Shown piece after piece: positions 35,415 to 44,719 of a stretch of 64,000 nucleotides of DNA. Each line of letters starts with the position of its first letter. The stretch's first letter is position 1. The DNA lies in contig NZ_QTJV01000004.1 in NCBI RefSeq assembly GCF_003412465.1, positions 248,001-312,000 of the forward strand, given 5' to 3'. The translations under genes and the position numbers were made by a program. The notes under the pieces are model-generated. The model was not told the origin of the DNA. It saw nothing but the letters and a program-made list of their open reading frames with translations, and did not search any database. The stretch is from Chitinophaga silvisoli (GTDB lineage Bacteria > Bacteroidota > Bacteroidia > Chitinophagales > Chitinophagaceae).

Positions 35415-36062
35415 ATGTTAAGTAATGATACCCGTAGAAAACTTGAACATATCGTTAGAGGAGATAGCCTTGAAGGGGCAAAAGATCATTGCACAGCAGC
35501 CCGTAATTACTTATGCGCAGGCTTTAGCACAAGTAGAACGGTTAAAAAAGACTTCGAACGTAACGCAATCATCAAAAAAGAGCAGGCCGAACACCTAAAG
35601 GAATTTGCTTCTGACAATAACTTATGGGTGAGCAGCCTGCCGGATCATGCTTTTTATTTGACCAGGGGTGGAGAAGCGGAAGTCTATTTAGGCAATGACG
35701 GGCAGAGTGTCATAAAATTAAATGATGCTATCTATTATGCAACCTGGCTTGAATTCTTCAATAGTATTACCATTCATAACCTCCTTTTCCCCGCCACTTC
35801 TTATACTTTCCTTGGATTTATTGAAACTGCTGGTGTTTTAAAAGCAGTATTGAAACAACCTTTTATCATAGCTGATGACCTGGTTGATCTAAATGACGTT
35901 AAGCAACACCTTGCCTATAATGGTTTTGAAAACATTAAACGAAACGATTATAAGAACAGCTCCCTGGGCATTCTTTTAGAAGACATCCACGATGAAAATG
36001 TCCTTTCCAACTCAGGCCTTTTATTTTTTATAGACACGGTTTTTTACACAATTTCAGAATAG
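35415..36062 (+). CDS. Orphan kinase-like protein of the polyvalent-protein type
   Basis: A 215-residue soluble protein, no signal peptide or membrane segment. The C-terminal two thirds read like a compact protein-kinase fold: GGEAEVY at 85-91 (glycine loop), Lys101 in VIKLND, DIHDENV at 190-196 with Asp and Asn five apart as in a catalytic loop, and FID at 205-207 in place of DFG. This pattern fits the Ser/Thr/Tyr kinase domain described in polyvalent proteins of phages and conjugative elements (Kinase-PolyVal). The first 75 residues are charged and helical with no known motif. It stands alone between a GT2 gene and rsmG, with its own promoter; no phage or plasmid genes are nearby. Activity and target unknown; the assignment rests on motif reading. 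Confidence 0.65.
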   Translation: MLSNDTRRKLEHIVRGDSLEGAKDHCTAARNYLCAGFSTSRTVKKDFERNAIIKKEQAEHLKEFASDNNLWVSSLPDHAFYLTRGGEAEVYLGNDGQSVIKLNDAIYYATWLEFFNSITIHNLLFPATSYTFLGFIETAGVLKAVLKQPFIIADDLVDLNDVKQHLAYNGFENIKRNDYKNSSLGILLEDIHDENVLSNSGLLFFIDTVFYTISE

Positions 36063-36066
36063 ACCC

Positions 36067-36074
36067 TACCTTTG
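36067..36074 (+). promoter_or_regulatory. Promoter -7 box for rsmG
   Basis: TACCTTTG starts 5 bp after the previous stop codon and ends 9 bp before the rsmG ATG. Confidence 0.65.
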
Positions 36075-36083
36075 CACCCACAT

Positions 36084-36707
36084 ATGGACATCATTCAAAA
36101 ATACTTCGGGGACTTCACCCCTACCCAGGTCGACCAATTCTCTGCACTGTTCGAACTCTACAAAGACTGGAACGAGAAGATCAACGTCATTTCCCGTAAA
36201 GACATCGATGCCTTATATGAAAAGCACGTCCTCCACTCCCTGGCCATTGCCGCTATGGCTGATTTCCCGGACGGCTACCAGGTCATCGACCTCGGAACCG
36301 GTGGTGGATTTCCCGGCATCCCGCTGGCTATCTTCTTCCCGGAAGTAAAGTTCCACCTTGTGGATGCTATTGGCAAGAAGATCAAGGTGGTACAGGGTGT
36401 AGCCGAAGCCCTCGACTTAAAGAATGTAAGTACTGCTCACTCCAGGGCCGAAGAAATCAAGGATAGAAAATTTGATGTGATAGTATCCCGTGCCGTAGCG
36501 CCATTAAAGGACCTCTGGCGCTGGGGAAAACCATTATTGAAAAAAGCTCCTGCCCACGAGCAGCAACCGGGCCTCATCTGCCTGAAGGGCGGTGACCTGG
36601 CGCTTGAAGTACAGGAAAGCGGCCTCAGACCTCGTCTTACCAGCGTTTACCAGTTATTCCCTGAAGAGTTTTTCAAGGAGAAATATGTGGTCGTAGTAAA
36701 TAAGTAA
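36084..36707 (+). CDS. rsmG: 16S rRNA (guanine-527-N7)-methyltransferase RsmG
   Basis: A 207-residue SAM methyltransferase for m7G527 of 16S rRNA. Family marks are the N-terminal LFELYKDWNEKINVISRKD, the SAM motif VIDLGTGGGFPGIPLAI, HSRAEEI, and VIVSRAVAPL. The ATG at 36084 is used; a TTG at 36072 lies inside the promoter box. Single-gene unit by promoter position. Confidence 0.96.
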   Translation: MDIIQKYFGDFTPTQVDQFSALFELYKDWNEKINVISRKDIDALYEKHVLHSLAIAAMADFPDGYQVIDLGTGGGFPGIPLAIFFPEVKFHLVDAIGKKIKVVQGVAEALDLKNVSTAHSRAEEIKDRKFDVIVSRAVAPLKDLWRWGKPLLKKAPAHEQQPGLICLKGGDLALEVQESGLRPRLTSVYQLFPEEFFKEKYVVVVNK

Positions 36708-36816
36708 AAATAATTCCTCTCTTAAATTATTGATTTTCATTATTTATAGTTTAAATTCAAAAAAACTTTCCTGAACTTTAAAATATCCTGCATTTCCCTT
36801 CGTCTCCAATAGTAAG

Positions 36817-37401
36817 ATGAAAGAATTGCTCCTAACAAAAACGCCTCTAGCTATGGCTGCTGAACAAAATGAGCGCATACAGGAAACGGTGCGTAAGGAG
36901 CGGCAACGTCTACTCCATTTCATCCGTAAAAGGGTGAATAATGTGGCGGATGCAGAAGATATTTTACAGGATGTTTTGTATCAGTTTACGGAATATTCCC
37001 GGCTGGGTAGTCAGATCGACTCTATTACCGCCTGGTTGTTTACCGTAACCCGCAATAAAATTACCGACTGGTTCCGCAAGAAACGGGAGACTACCTTCAG
37101 CGATCATACACAGGAAATAGATGGAGAAGAGACCTTATTCCTATCCGAACTGATAGCCGATCAGGATGCCAAAAGTGACGCACCACTCACACGCAAAGTT
37201 TTAGCAGAAGCCATTATGGAAGCCATTGACGAGCTGCCGGAAGAACAGCGTTATGCATTTATACAGCATGAACTGGAAGGGAAATCCTTCAAGGAATTGT
37301 CTGCTGAAACCGGCATCCCCGTGAACACCCTATTATCGAGGAAACGCTATGCTGTGCTGCATCTCCGCGAACGGCTGGCACAATTGTACGAAGAATTGTA
37401 A
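36817..37401 (+). CDS. ECF-type RNA polymerase sigma factor
   Basis: A 194-residue sigma-70 family factor of the extracytoplasmic-function class: region 2 at about 30-90 (DAEDILQDVLYQF and AWLFTVTRNKITDWFRKK) and region 4 at about 130-190 (LPEEQRYAFIQHELEGKSFKELSAETGIPVNTLLSRKRYAVLHL). Start could also be the in-frame ATG at 36853. The next gene, a small two-helix membrane protein, begins 10 bp after its stop and may control it. The target promoters cannot be read from here. Confidence 0.92.
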   Translation: MKELLLTKTPLAMAAEQNERIQETVRKERQRLLHFIRKRVNNVADAEDILQDVLYQFTEYSRLGSQIDSITAWLFTVTRNKITDWFRKKRETTFSDHTQEIDGEETLFLSELIADQDAKSDAPLTRKVLAEAIMEAIDELPEEQRYAFIQHELEGKSFKELSAETGIPVNTLLSRKRYAVLHLRERLAQLYEEL

Positions 37402-37411
37402 AACACATTAT

Positions 37412-37840
37412 ATGTTTAAGAGAGGAAGAAAGCCGAAGGCTTTACATATTTTAAAGTTCATTGTCATGGGGGTGGTTTTCATCACCGCGCTGGGCTTTGG
37501 TATCCGTGAACTGTGGAATTGCCTGATACCTGAATTATTTCACGGGCCAGTCATTACTTTCTGGCAGGGTTTAGGCCTTTGCCTGTTGGGTAAAATGCTC
37601 TTTGGATGGCATGGCGGTCCGGGAGGTGGTTTCAGAAGGAACAGAAGGGCCTGGGATGAGAAGCTGAAAGAACGCTATGCGAATATGACACCGGAAGAAA
37701 GAGAGCGAATGAAAGAAGGGTTGAAGAACTGGTGCCGCCCGAATAACCGCTTTAGCCGCTGGTATGATGATATCGATGCAAATGCTGCCACTCAGTCTAA
37801 ACCAGAAGAAACAAAACCAGATACAGGAACCAATATATAA
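37412..37840 (+). CDS. Small membrane protein, possible sigma-factor regulator
   Basis: A 142-residue protein with two hydrophobic segments (about 13-33 and 46-65), a Gly/Arg-rich turn, and a charged tail with MTPEERERMKEGLKNWC, a motif seen in metal- or stress-related small periplasmic proteins. It starts at 37412, 10 bp after the ECF sigma stop, so the two are one operon. An anti-sigma role is inferred from position only; no zinc anti-sigma motif (HxxxCxxC) is visible. Confidence 0.75.
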   Translation: MFKRGRKPKALHILKFIVMGVVFITALGFGIRELWNCLIPELFHGPVITFWQGLGLCLLGKMLFGWHGGPGGGFRRNRRAWDEKLKERYANMTPEERERMKEGLKNWCRPNNRFSRWYDDIDANAATQSKPEETKPDTGTNI

Positions 37841-37889
37841 TTTAGCCATGCTCTCCTTTGCCATTCAACCATCAATAACTTTTAATGCT

Positions 37890-38099
37890 ATGATTGGAAT
37901 ATTCAGAACTAATATAGCAACACCGGAAGAGAGAACGAATGTACTCCATGCGATCCGGAATAATTATGAAGTAGGCCAGTGTCATGTGGACCTGGAGGAT
38001 TGTGATAAGGTGCTGAGGATTGTAAATATGAATGTGGAGGAGGATGAGATTATCAGGTTTGTACAGGAACAAGGGTTTAATTGTGAGATATTGGATTAG
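37890..38099 (+). CDS. Small HMA-fold-like protein
   Basis: A 69-residue protein starting MIGIFRTN, with a beta-alpha-beta pattern (VGQCHVDLEDCDKVLRIV then EEDEIIRFVQEQGFNCEIL) resembling heavy-metal-associated domains but without the CxxC metal site. An in-frame ATG at 37848, 7 bp after the previous stop, would add 14 residues. It is the last gene of the sigma-factor operon and is followed by a terminator. Function unknown. Confidence 0.7.
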   Translation: MIGIFRTNIATPEERTNVLHAIRNNYEVGQCHVDLEDCDKVLRIVNMNVEEDEIIRFVQEQGFNCEILD

Positions 38100-38152
38100 T
38101 GATTAACAGAGAGATTATAGATGAGCGATTACTATACGGATTACAATCATTG

Positions 38153-38182
38153 AAAAAGATGTACGTTTTGTACATCTTTTTT
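38153..38182 (+). terminator. Terminator of the sigma-factor operon
   Basis: AAAAAGATGTAC, a 5-nt loop, GTACATCTTTTTT: perfect stem with T tract. Confidence 0.85.
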
Positions 38183-38221
38183 AATTAATATTATGCTTTA
38201 ATCAGTTGTTAATCTTTACAC

Positions 38222-39184
38222 ATGAAACATTTATCCCTATTCCTGCTATGCGCGGGTATCGCCTCTGTCGCCCATGCACAAACACTGCAATCCGTTACAG
38301 AAGCGACAAACGGCAACTACACCAGTAAAAACATCTGGGTAGGTACCAGCATAGTGAGTGGCGTTTCTGAAAATGCATTGAACGTAGGCGGACGAATCAA
38401 GCTTTTAGGCACCCAGAGTGCTTTTAATACAGGAACAGATGCTAATGAACCCACTATTTACAGGAGTTATACCGGTGGTTCGTATCCATTTACCGCTGCT
38501 AATCACCTGGTCCTGCAGGCTGGACTTTCAGGCGGGCATATTGTATTTGCGACAGGAAATGCGCCCCTGCCTGTGATGATGATTAATAACACAGGTAACG
38601 TTGAGATTGGCGGTGGGTTTAATCCTACTGCGAGATTGCAGGTGGATGGTAATATTGCGATGGGTGGTCCAGGATACTCTTTTGGGATCTCTATGAATGA
38701 CAAGTTCACGTATTCAGGTTTATCACAATTGCATTATGGGCTGCAATGGGTAAAGGATCCTGACCTGGTAGGTGGTTTTACCATGTACCAAAGTGGTTAT
38801 ATGGGGATTAAATTCTTTACGCAGGGTTTACCACGTTTAACTGTTGGGTTTAATGGATACGTGGGTATTGGTACCACGAGCCCACAGTCTGAACTGGCAG
38901 TAAATGGTACGGTCACCTCCAAAAAAGTGAAGGTAACGGCAAGTGGATGGGCGGATTTTGTATTTGAACCGGGTTATCAATTGCCTTCTTTGAAAGAGGT
39001 GGAGGCGTTTATTAAAGAGAATAAGCATTTGCCGGAGGTGCCGAGTGCTGCAACAGTGGAGAAAGATGGGCAGGATCTGGGAGAGATGAACAAGATATTG
39101 TTGCAAAAAGTGGAGGAGCTGACCTTACACATGATACAGCAGCAGAAGGAGATAGAGGAGCTGAAGGCATTGATCAGGAAATAG
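38222..39184 (+). CDS. Exported tail-fibre-like protein with C-terminal coiled coil
   Basis: A 320-residue protein with signal peptide ending HAQ (about 20). The body is Gly- and Asn-rich beta sequence with repeated GNVEIGGG / GYVGIGT / ARLQVDG-type motifs typical of phage-tail-fibre-like trimeric beta-helix proteins common in Bacteroidota. Residues 245-280 hold the conserved module [15 protein letters not shown]...HLPEVPSA that precedes a C-terminal coiled coil (about 285-320). No S74 autoprotease motif is seen. Surface location is inferred; function unknown. Confidence 0.8.
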   Translation: MKHLSLFLLCAGIASVAHAQTLQSVTEATNGNYTSKNIWVGTSIVSGVSENALNVGGRIKLLGTQSAFNTGTDANEPTIYRSYTGGSYPFTAANHLVLQAGLSGGHIVFATGNAPLPVMMINNTGNVEIGGGFNPTARLQVDGNIAMGGPGYSFGISMNDKFTYSGLSQLHYGLQWVKDPDLVGGFTMYQSGYMGIKFFTQGLPRLTVGFNGYVGIGTTSPQSELAVNGTVTSKKVKVTASGWADFVFEPGYQLPSLKEVEAFIKENKHLPEVPSAATVEKDGQDLGEMNKILLQKVEELTLHMIQQQKEIEELKALIRK

Positions 39185-39186
39185 CT

Positions 39187-39226
39187 AAAAAAAACGCTTG
39201 CACCTTCGGTGCAAGCGTTTTTTTTA
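39187..39226. terminator. Bidirectional intrinsic terminator
   Basis: AAAACGCTTGCACC, a short loop and GGTGCAAGCGTTTT form a perfect stem with long A and T tracts between converging genes. Confidence 0.9.
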
Positions 39227-39236
39227 GCGTTAATAT

Positions 39237-41126
39237 TTAAAATTTGAGTGTGTTGTTGCTGCGGTTAATATCTGCCATACGTAAGCTGGGATCAATTACC
39301 ACTTCACCAAGATCACTCAATGGCGTATCAATCATCACATCATAGGTAGGGCTCGTCCATCTCCACGCTTCATGCACGGTACGCATAATATTCCCATCTT
39401 CATTAGGCTTTGTGCCATACATTATTGAAAGCGGTATATAATGCATCACCTTCTTGCCTGCCTTTGTCGTTACCAGTAAATCGATCGGCATTGGGAAGTC
39501 ATCTACCCTGCGTAAACGAATTACGGTTTTGTTATTATCATTTGTGAACACTGTATCGATTCCATAATCAATATGCTTCACTGAATATACTAAATACTGC
39601 TTGTACCAATCCAGCGCAATACCACTCTCCTTCTCCATTTCACGGATGAAATCATTTGGATTCGGATGCTTGAAACGCCAGTCTGAATAATACCGCAGCA
39701 ATCCTTTATCCCTGTTTCCTGTACCGATCACATAACCCAGCTGCTCCAGGAATACAGCTCCTTTATTGTATGCCGTCTGTGTATACCCATAGTTAGTTTT
39801 GTAATGATCAGCATGAGTGCTCATCGGTTCTTCATAACCGCTTTTTACAAGGTTGTAATAGCCATTGTAAGCACTTTCCTGTGCAAATGATTCTTTGGTA
39901 GAATCCAGTGTATGATACAATACATTGTTTTCTGCAAATGTGGTGAAACCTTCATCCATCCATGGATACAGGCTTTCATTCGTACCCAGCATTCCCTGGT
40001 ACCAGCTATGCATCCATTCATGTGCTGCCAGTCCATACAGGCCTTCTAATTTACCATTGCCCATGATCAGTGTAGCCATAGGGTATTCCATACCACCATC
40101 GCCACCTTGGATAAAGCTATAGCTCTTGTAAGGATAGGGACCATAATGAGCTTTGATATATTCATATGCACGTGGAATCATTTTTGCAAACGCAGGCCAT
40201 GTTTCTTTTGTGATATCATTTTCGATATAGAAGAAGTGTGCCACGAAGCCATCTACCTGTTGGGTGATGTGCTTATAATCCGGATCTGCTGCCCATACAA
40301 AATCATGCACATTGTTTGCAATGAAATGCCATGTCAGTTTCTCGCCTGTAGGACGGATCACTTTGGTACCCGGCATTTCATAACCATAACCAACCTGATT
40401 AGGGTTCTGCAAATAACCGGTAGCGGCGATCACGAATTTTTTATCCATCGCGATCTTCACATCATAATCCCCCCATACACCATAGAACTCACGGGCGATG
40501 TAAGGAGTAGCATGCCAGCCTTCATAATCGTATTCACACATCTTAGGATACCACTGTGACATGGAGAAGTCTACACCTTCTGAGTTATTACGGCCACTAC
40601 GGCGGGTTTGCACAGGTACCTGTGCTTCGAATTCCATTTCGAAGGTAGTAGTGCTATGCGGAAGGATTGGTTTTTTCAAAGGTACTTCCAGGATGGTTTC
40701 CAGCATATTGAATGACTGGGGCACACCATCGCGCTTTAGGGAAAGTACGTGCTGGTAGCCGGTTTGCTCAGGTGTGAATTTAGAGATCTTATCTGCCACA
40801 CGGTAGTCCCAATCTCTTCTTTCATTCCCTTTTGAATCACGACCAATGACCGTTTTGCCCAGTTCACGGCTGCGCACATCCATCATGCTGCCTGGCTGAA
40901 ATGCATTCCAGTAAAGGTGATAGAACACCTTGTACAATGTATCGGGTGAGTTGTTGGTATACTCCAGTTTTTGCTTGCCTGTAAAACGGTTAGTGGCTGC
41001 ATTTACATTTACATCCATAACATATTTTACCCGTTGCTGCCAACGGTCAGGCTGTGCCTGCGCAGGGATGAAACCTGCTGCCAACAGGCACACCATCAGG
41101 CCTTTAACTACTGACATGTGCTTCAT
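39237..41126 (-). CDS. Exported M1 family metallopeptidase
   Basis: A 629-residue gluzincin aminopeptidase-like protein. Signal peptide ends at AQA (about 24). The M1 beta-saddle domain is followed by the catalytic domain with GGMEYP at 344-349 (exopeptidase motif, GxMEN-like), the zinc motif HEWMH at 369-373 and Glu392 as third ligand in PWMDEGFTTFAEN. Usual M1 enzymes are longer; this lacks the large C-terminal helical domain, as in many Bacteroidota M1 proteins. Periplasmic or outer-membrane peptide degradation is likely. ATG at 41126 is used (or 41117); the frame extends to a TTG that I reject. Confidence 0.92.
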   Translation of the reverse strand: MKHMSVVKGLMVCLLAAGFIPAQAQPDRWQQRVKYVMDVNVNAATNRFTGKQKLEYTNNSPDTLYKVFYHLYWNAFQPGSMMDVRSRELGKTVIGRDSKGNERRDWDYRVADKISKFTPEQTGYQHVLSLKRDGVPQSFNMLETILEVPLKKPILPHSTTTFEMEFEAQVPVQTRRSGRNNSEGVDFSMSQWYPKMCEYDYEGWHATPYIAREFYGVWGDYDVKIAMDKKFVIAATGYLQNPNQVGYGYEMPGTKVIRPTGEKLTWHFIANNVHDFVWAADPDYKHITQQVDGFVAHFFYIENDITKETWPAFAKMIPRAYEYIKAHYGPYPYKSYSFIQGGDGGMEYPMATLIMGNGKLEGLYGLAAHEWMHSWYQGMLGTNESLYPWMDEGFTTFAENNVLYHTLDSTKESFAQESAYNGYYNLVKSGYEEPMSTHADHYKTNYGYTQTAYNKGAVFLEQLGYVIGTGNRDKGLLRYYSDWRFKHPNPNDFIREMEKESGIALDWYKQYLVYSVKHIDYGIDTVFTNDNNKTVIRLRRVDDFPMPIDLLVTTKAGKKVMHYIPLSIMYGTKPNEDGNIMRTVHEAWRWTSPTYDVMIDTPLSDLGEVVIDPSLRMADINRSNNTLKF

Positions 41127-41264
41127 TTCCAATTACTATTTTCGTTATATGATAAAAACAGCGGGAGCTGTAGGCCGCTCTATGCTTTCGACTTAGCTGT
41201 TAGTTACGTTTTACGTTTACGTGTGGAGATACTGCAAATCTCCTGCCTTAATGAAGATACTGAG

Positions 41265-41963
41265 TTATTCTTCTTCTTCCTGCGATTTTTTCTTGCCTAT
41301 AGCACCCTGCAGGATCAACACGATTTCTCCTTTCACGCCTTTTTCCTTGTAGTAGTCATGTACCTCCTGTAAGGTTCCCCGTTTGTTTTCCTCGAACATT
41401 TTGGTCAGCTCGCGGCTAACGCAACAAGGTCTGTCAGCACCGAAGTAGCCCATCATGTCTTCGAGGGTTTTTACAAGGCGGTGTGGAGATTCGTAAAATA
41501 CCAGGGTACGCTCGTCAGTTGACAGTTGTGTAAATAATGTATGGCGACCTTTTTTCAGGGGCAGGAAACCTTCAAAAGAGAAGCGGGTCATCGGGATGCC
41601 GCTGTTGACAAGAGCGGGCACAAAGGCGGTAGCCCCAGGCAGGCATTCGACGGGAACACCGGCACGAACACATTCTCTTACCAGCAGGAATCCCGGATCA
41701 GATACACCGGGGGTACCGGCATCGGTGATCAGGGCCATCGTTTTGCCGGCCTGTAACTGTTGTAACAGGTGCTGCAACACTTTGTGTTCATTGTGCTGGT
41801 GATAAGGAGTGATGGGTTTGTTGATGTTGTAGTGCTTTAACAGCACGCCGGATGTGCGGGTGTCTTCCGCAAGCACCAGGTCTGCCTCTTCCAGTACTTT
41901 TACAGCGCGGTAAGTAATATCGGCAAGATTGCCTATGGGAGATGGAACGAGATAAAGCTTCAT
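41265..41963 (-). CDS. rsmI: 16S rRNA (cytidine-1402-2'-O)-methyltransferase RsmI
   Basis: A 232-residue tetrapyrrole-methylase-fold enzyme. Conserved parts: KLYLVPSPIGNLADIT start, EDTRTSGVLLKHY, ALITDAGTPGVSDPG, LPGATAFVPALVNSG, FYESPHRL and SRELTKMFEE. It methylates the ribose of C1402 in the 16S rRNA decoding centre. The ATG at 41963 matches the family start. It ends in an acidic tail (QEEEE). Confidence 0.96.
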   Translation of the reverse strand: MKLYLVPSPIGNLADITYRAVKVLEEADLVLAEDTRTSGVLLKHYNINKPITPYHQHNEHKVLQHLLQQLQAGKTMALITDAGTPGVSDPGFLLVRECVRAGVPVECLPGATAFVPALVNSGIPMTRFSFEGFLPLKKGRHTLFTQLSTDERTLVFYESPHRLVKTLEDMMGYFGADRPCCVSRELTKMFEENKRGTLQEVHDYYKEKGVKGEIVLILQGAIGKKKSQEEEE

Positions 41964-42091
41964 AAAGATCGTATGGCGCATGACATACCGGCAACATCCA
42001 CCGGCAGGGCATTATTCCTGAATAAAACACGTAAGGCTGATTTCCGGCAACTAAGGTAGTTTTAGCGCTGGCACTCAGCCTTATTAATTAT

Positions 42092-42337
42092 TTATTGAAT
42101 AGTTACTTCAAAAGATTCCATTACCTGGTTAGCCAGCAGTTTCTGACAAGCGATTTCGGCCAGTGCCTGCGCTTCTTCTTTTGTAGCAGCTTCGATATGG
42201 AGGGTAATATGTTTTCCGATTCTCACATCATTGATCTGTGTAATACCAAGGTTCTTTAAACCACTCATTACCGCTTTTCCCTGAGGATCCAGCAATTCTT
42301 TCAGCGGCATTACGTTGATATGTGCAGTGAAGGTCAT
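42092..42337 (-). CDS. purS: Phosphoribosylformylglycinamidine synthase subunit PurS
   Basis: An 81-residue protein with the PurS pattern: beta strand FTAHINVMPLKELLDPQGKA, VMSGLKNLGI, VRIGKHITL and a C-terminal helix and strand. PurS bridges PurL and PurQ in the fourth step of purine synthesis in organisms that use the split enzyme. Neither purL nor purQ is in the window, so the complex is encoded at scattered loci. Confidence 0.92.
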   Translation of the reverse strand: MTFTAHINVMPLKELLDPQGKAVMSGLKNLGITQINDVRIGKHITLHIEAATKEEAQALAEIACQKLLANQVMESFEVTIQ

Positions 42338-42431
42338 TTTTTCTAAAATTTTGACGCAAACCTAACACATAAATCGCAAAAAACAAGCTGGCTTTGTTGA
42401 GAGAAGGCAGTTGAAAACCATATAAAGGGCG

Positions 42432-42468
42432 AAAAAAAAGGCCTTTACCGGGGTGGTAAAAGCCTTTT
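42432..42468 (-). terminator. Terminator of pssA
   Basis: A stem of AAAAGGC and TTTACC pairs with GGTAAA and GCCTTTT; on the minus strand a run of eight T follows. Confidence 0.75.
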
Positions 42469-42494
42469 CAAAATTATCTGATAAGCTATGCCAG

Positions 42495-43262
42495 TTATTT
42501 ATCTGAAGTAGCAGGGCGTGCCGCCATAGATAAGACCACGTAAATCACGAATACAAATGGCACTGTTGCGAATTTCAAGACTGGTATAGCCAATATTGCT
42601 AATATCAACAGCAGGAACCTTGGCCAGTTCTGTGCCGGATTGAAATTCTTGAATTTCATGCTCAGCATTGGCATCTCCGCCACCATGAGGTAGCACAGGA
42701 TAACTATCATGATGTATAGCACCCAGATATTCTGCAGGTAATGCGCGAGATTAAAAGGATTATACAGCATGATGAGTGGGAAAGATGCTACCAGCAAGCC
42801 TACTGCCGGGGTAGGTACTCCAATGAAATTCTCTGACTGACGGGTATCCAGGTTGAACTTAGCCAGCCGGAATGCCGCAAAACAAGGAACCAGTAAGGCT
42901 GGAGCCAGGTTGATATAAGATACGTCAAATACATCCGGCATCTGCATATAAGCACTACGCAATAAGCGGAAGAAGATCATACCCGGCACTACACCAAACG
43001 TCACCATGTCGGCCAGTGAATCCAGCTCCTTTCCAAACGGAGAACCCAGTTTCAACAGGCGAGCCGCCATGCCATCCAGAAAATCAAAGATCGCGGCCAG
43101 TACTACCAGGGCAGATGCCCAGTAGATAGGCTCAGGATTCGTTACGGCATAGTCGTGTCCATTGAATTCAGCAATGTATTGTGGTGCATGCAGGATGTAA
43201 ATGATTGCCAGCGCACCACAAAACAAGTTACCCAGTGTAAGGATGTTAGGAAGTTGTTTCAT
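42495..43262 (-). CDS. pssA: CDP-diacylglycerol-serine O-phosphatidyltransferase
   Basis: A 255-residue inner-membrane enzyme with six to eight hydrophobic segments. The CDP-alcohol phosphotransferase signature DGx2ARx8Gx3Dx3D is complete: Asp63, Gly64, Ala67, Arg68, Gly77, Asp81, Asp85. Overall layout (NILTLGNLFCGALAI start) fits PssA, which makes phosphatidylserine, the precursor of phosphatidylethanolamine. Single-gene unit followed by a terminator. Confidence 0.9.
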   Translation of the reverse strand: MKQLPNILTLGNLFCGALAIIYILHAPQYIAEFNGHDYAVTNPEPIYWASALVVLAAIFDFLDGMAARLLKLGSPFGKELDSLADMVTFGVVPGMIFFRLLRSAYMQMPDVFDVSYINLAPALLVPCFAAFRLAKFNLDTRQSENFIGVPTPAVGLLVASFPLIMLYNPFNLAHYLQNIWVLYIMIVILCYLMVAEMPMLSMKFKNFNPAQNWPRFLLLILAILAIPVLKFATVPFVFVIYVVLSMAARPATSDK

Positions 43263-43426
43263 TGTGATAGTCCATGAGCTTGTCCCGAAAGTCAGCCGAA
43301 AGAAATGAGCATTGCATTTGCAAACATTCGCTCCATCAGTTGGTACAATTACTTTTGAGACAAGCCCGATGCTGTTATTTTTTGGTAAATCTAACGCTAA
43401 TATTACGCAATAGCGTACACATTACC

Positions 43427-44719
43427 TTATTTTTTCATTAAAGCTTCAATTTCATCGGCTGTGACAGGAATATTCTTCATCAGGTCGATGTTGCCATTTG
43501 AAGTTATCCACACGTTATTTTCGATCCTCACGCCCATTTTTTCTTCTTCAATATAGATACCTGGCTCGATGGTCAATACTGCGCCATCAGGGATTGGCTG
43601 CCAGAAAGAGGGACCTAAATCATGTACACCTACACCCAGGTGATGGCTGATGCCATGGTACAGGTATTTGCGGTATGCCGGTGATTCAGGATCCTGGTTC
43701 TTAATATCTTCTTCCTTCAGGAGATTGATTTTTACGAATACTTTACCAGCTTCCTCACCCATCATTTCATGGTACTTAGCGATGGTCAGACCTGGCTTCA
43801 GGATTGATTTAGCATAGTTATGCAGGTGCAGACAGGCATCGTAAACTTCCCGCTGGCGGGGTGTGAACTTACCATTCACAGGCACGGTACGGGTCAGGTC
43901 AGCATTGTAGCCACCATAAGCAGCACCGAAGTCCATCAGGACCAGTTCACCATCCTTACACTCCTGGTTGTTGAAGATGTAGTGCAGGGTGCGTGCGCGG
44001 TCGCCGCTGGCAATGATAGAAGTATAGGCTTCACCGTCAGCACGGTTAGAGAGGAATTCGTGTACGATTTCCGCCTGAATCTGGTGCTCAAATACACCGG
44101 GGCGGATGAATTTCAGCAGGCGGCGGAAGGCACCTTCTGTAATATCCATGGCCTGCTGCAGTACTTTAATTTCCTCCGGGGTCTTGACAGCACGCAGTTT
44201 CTTGAAGATAACGGCAGCTCTCAGGTAGTTGTGCAAGGGATAGCGGGCACGCATTTCTTCTGCATAGCGGTAATCCCTTACAGCGATGAGGCTGGATTTA
44301 CGATTATTTTCGTTGGTATTTAAATAGATATTAGTGGCTTCGTGAATCCATGGTTGTAATAATCCGTCCAGCACATCCAGCCACACTACGGTACCGATAC
44401 CCGATACAGCCAGTGCCTCGTCTTTGCGCAGACGATGACCATCCCATTTTTCTTTTAACTCATTTGGACGTACCAATACAAGCACTTCCCTGTACTTAGG
44501 ATCCGGATTATCCGGGTATAAGATGAGCATTGTGTCTTCCTGCTCAACACCCGTCAACCAGTACAGGTCGTGGTTTTGCTCGAATCGATATAAAGCGTCT
44601 CCATTGCTGGGCAACTCATCGTTGGAATTGATGATAGCAATGGAATTGGGTTGCATCTCCGCAATAAAGCGCTGGCGATTTTTGATAAAAATCTGTGAAT
44701 CCAGTGGCAAATTTTTCAT
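43427..44719 (-). CDS. pepP: Xaa-Pro aminopeptidase (aminopeptidase P)
   Basis: A 430-residue cytoplasmic M24 peptidase that removes an N-terminal residue before proline. The aminopeptidase P N-terminal domain occupies 1-170 (FEQNHDLYWLTGVEQED). The pita-bread domain has the dinuclear metal ligands Asp in LMDFGAAYGGY and NADLTRT, His in HHLGVGVHD, and Glu in IEPGIYIE and VRIENNV. All five appear present. Isolated gene. Confidence 0.94.
   Translation of the reverse strand: MKNLPLDSQIFIKNRQRFIAEMQPNSIAIINSNDELPSNGDALYRFEQNHDLYWLTGVEQEDTMLILYPDNPDPKYREVLVLVRPNELKEKWDGHRLRKDEALAVSGIGTVVWLDVLDGLLQPWIHEATNIYLNTNENNRKSSLIAVRDYRYAEEMRARYPLHNYLRAAVIFKKLRAVKTPEEIKVLQQAMDITEGAFRRLLKFIRPGVFEHQIQAEIVHEFLSNRADGEAYTSIIASGDRARTLHYIFNNQECKDGELVLMDFGAAYGGYNADLTRTVPVNGKFTPRQREVYDACLHLHNYAKSILKPGLTIAKYHEMMGEEAGKVFVKINLLKEEDIKNQDPESPAYRKYLYHGISHHLGVGVHDLGPSFWQPIPDGAVLTIEPGIYIEEEKMGVRIENNVWITSNGNIDLMKNIPVTADEIEALMKK

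Noticed and set aside
35415..36062. Prophage or conjugative element remnant around the kinase-like gene
   Set aside because: Both neighbours are ordinary chromosomal genes, and no integrase, attachment repeats or tRNA gene are seen.
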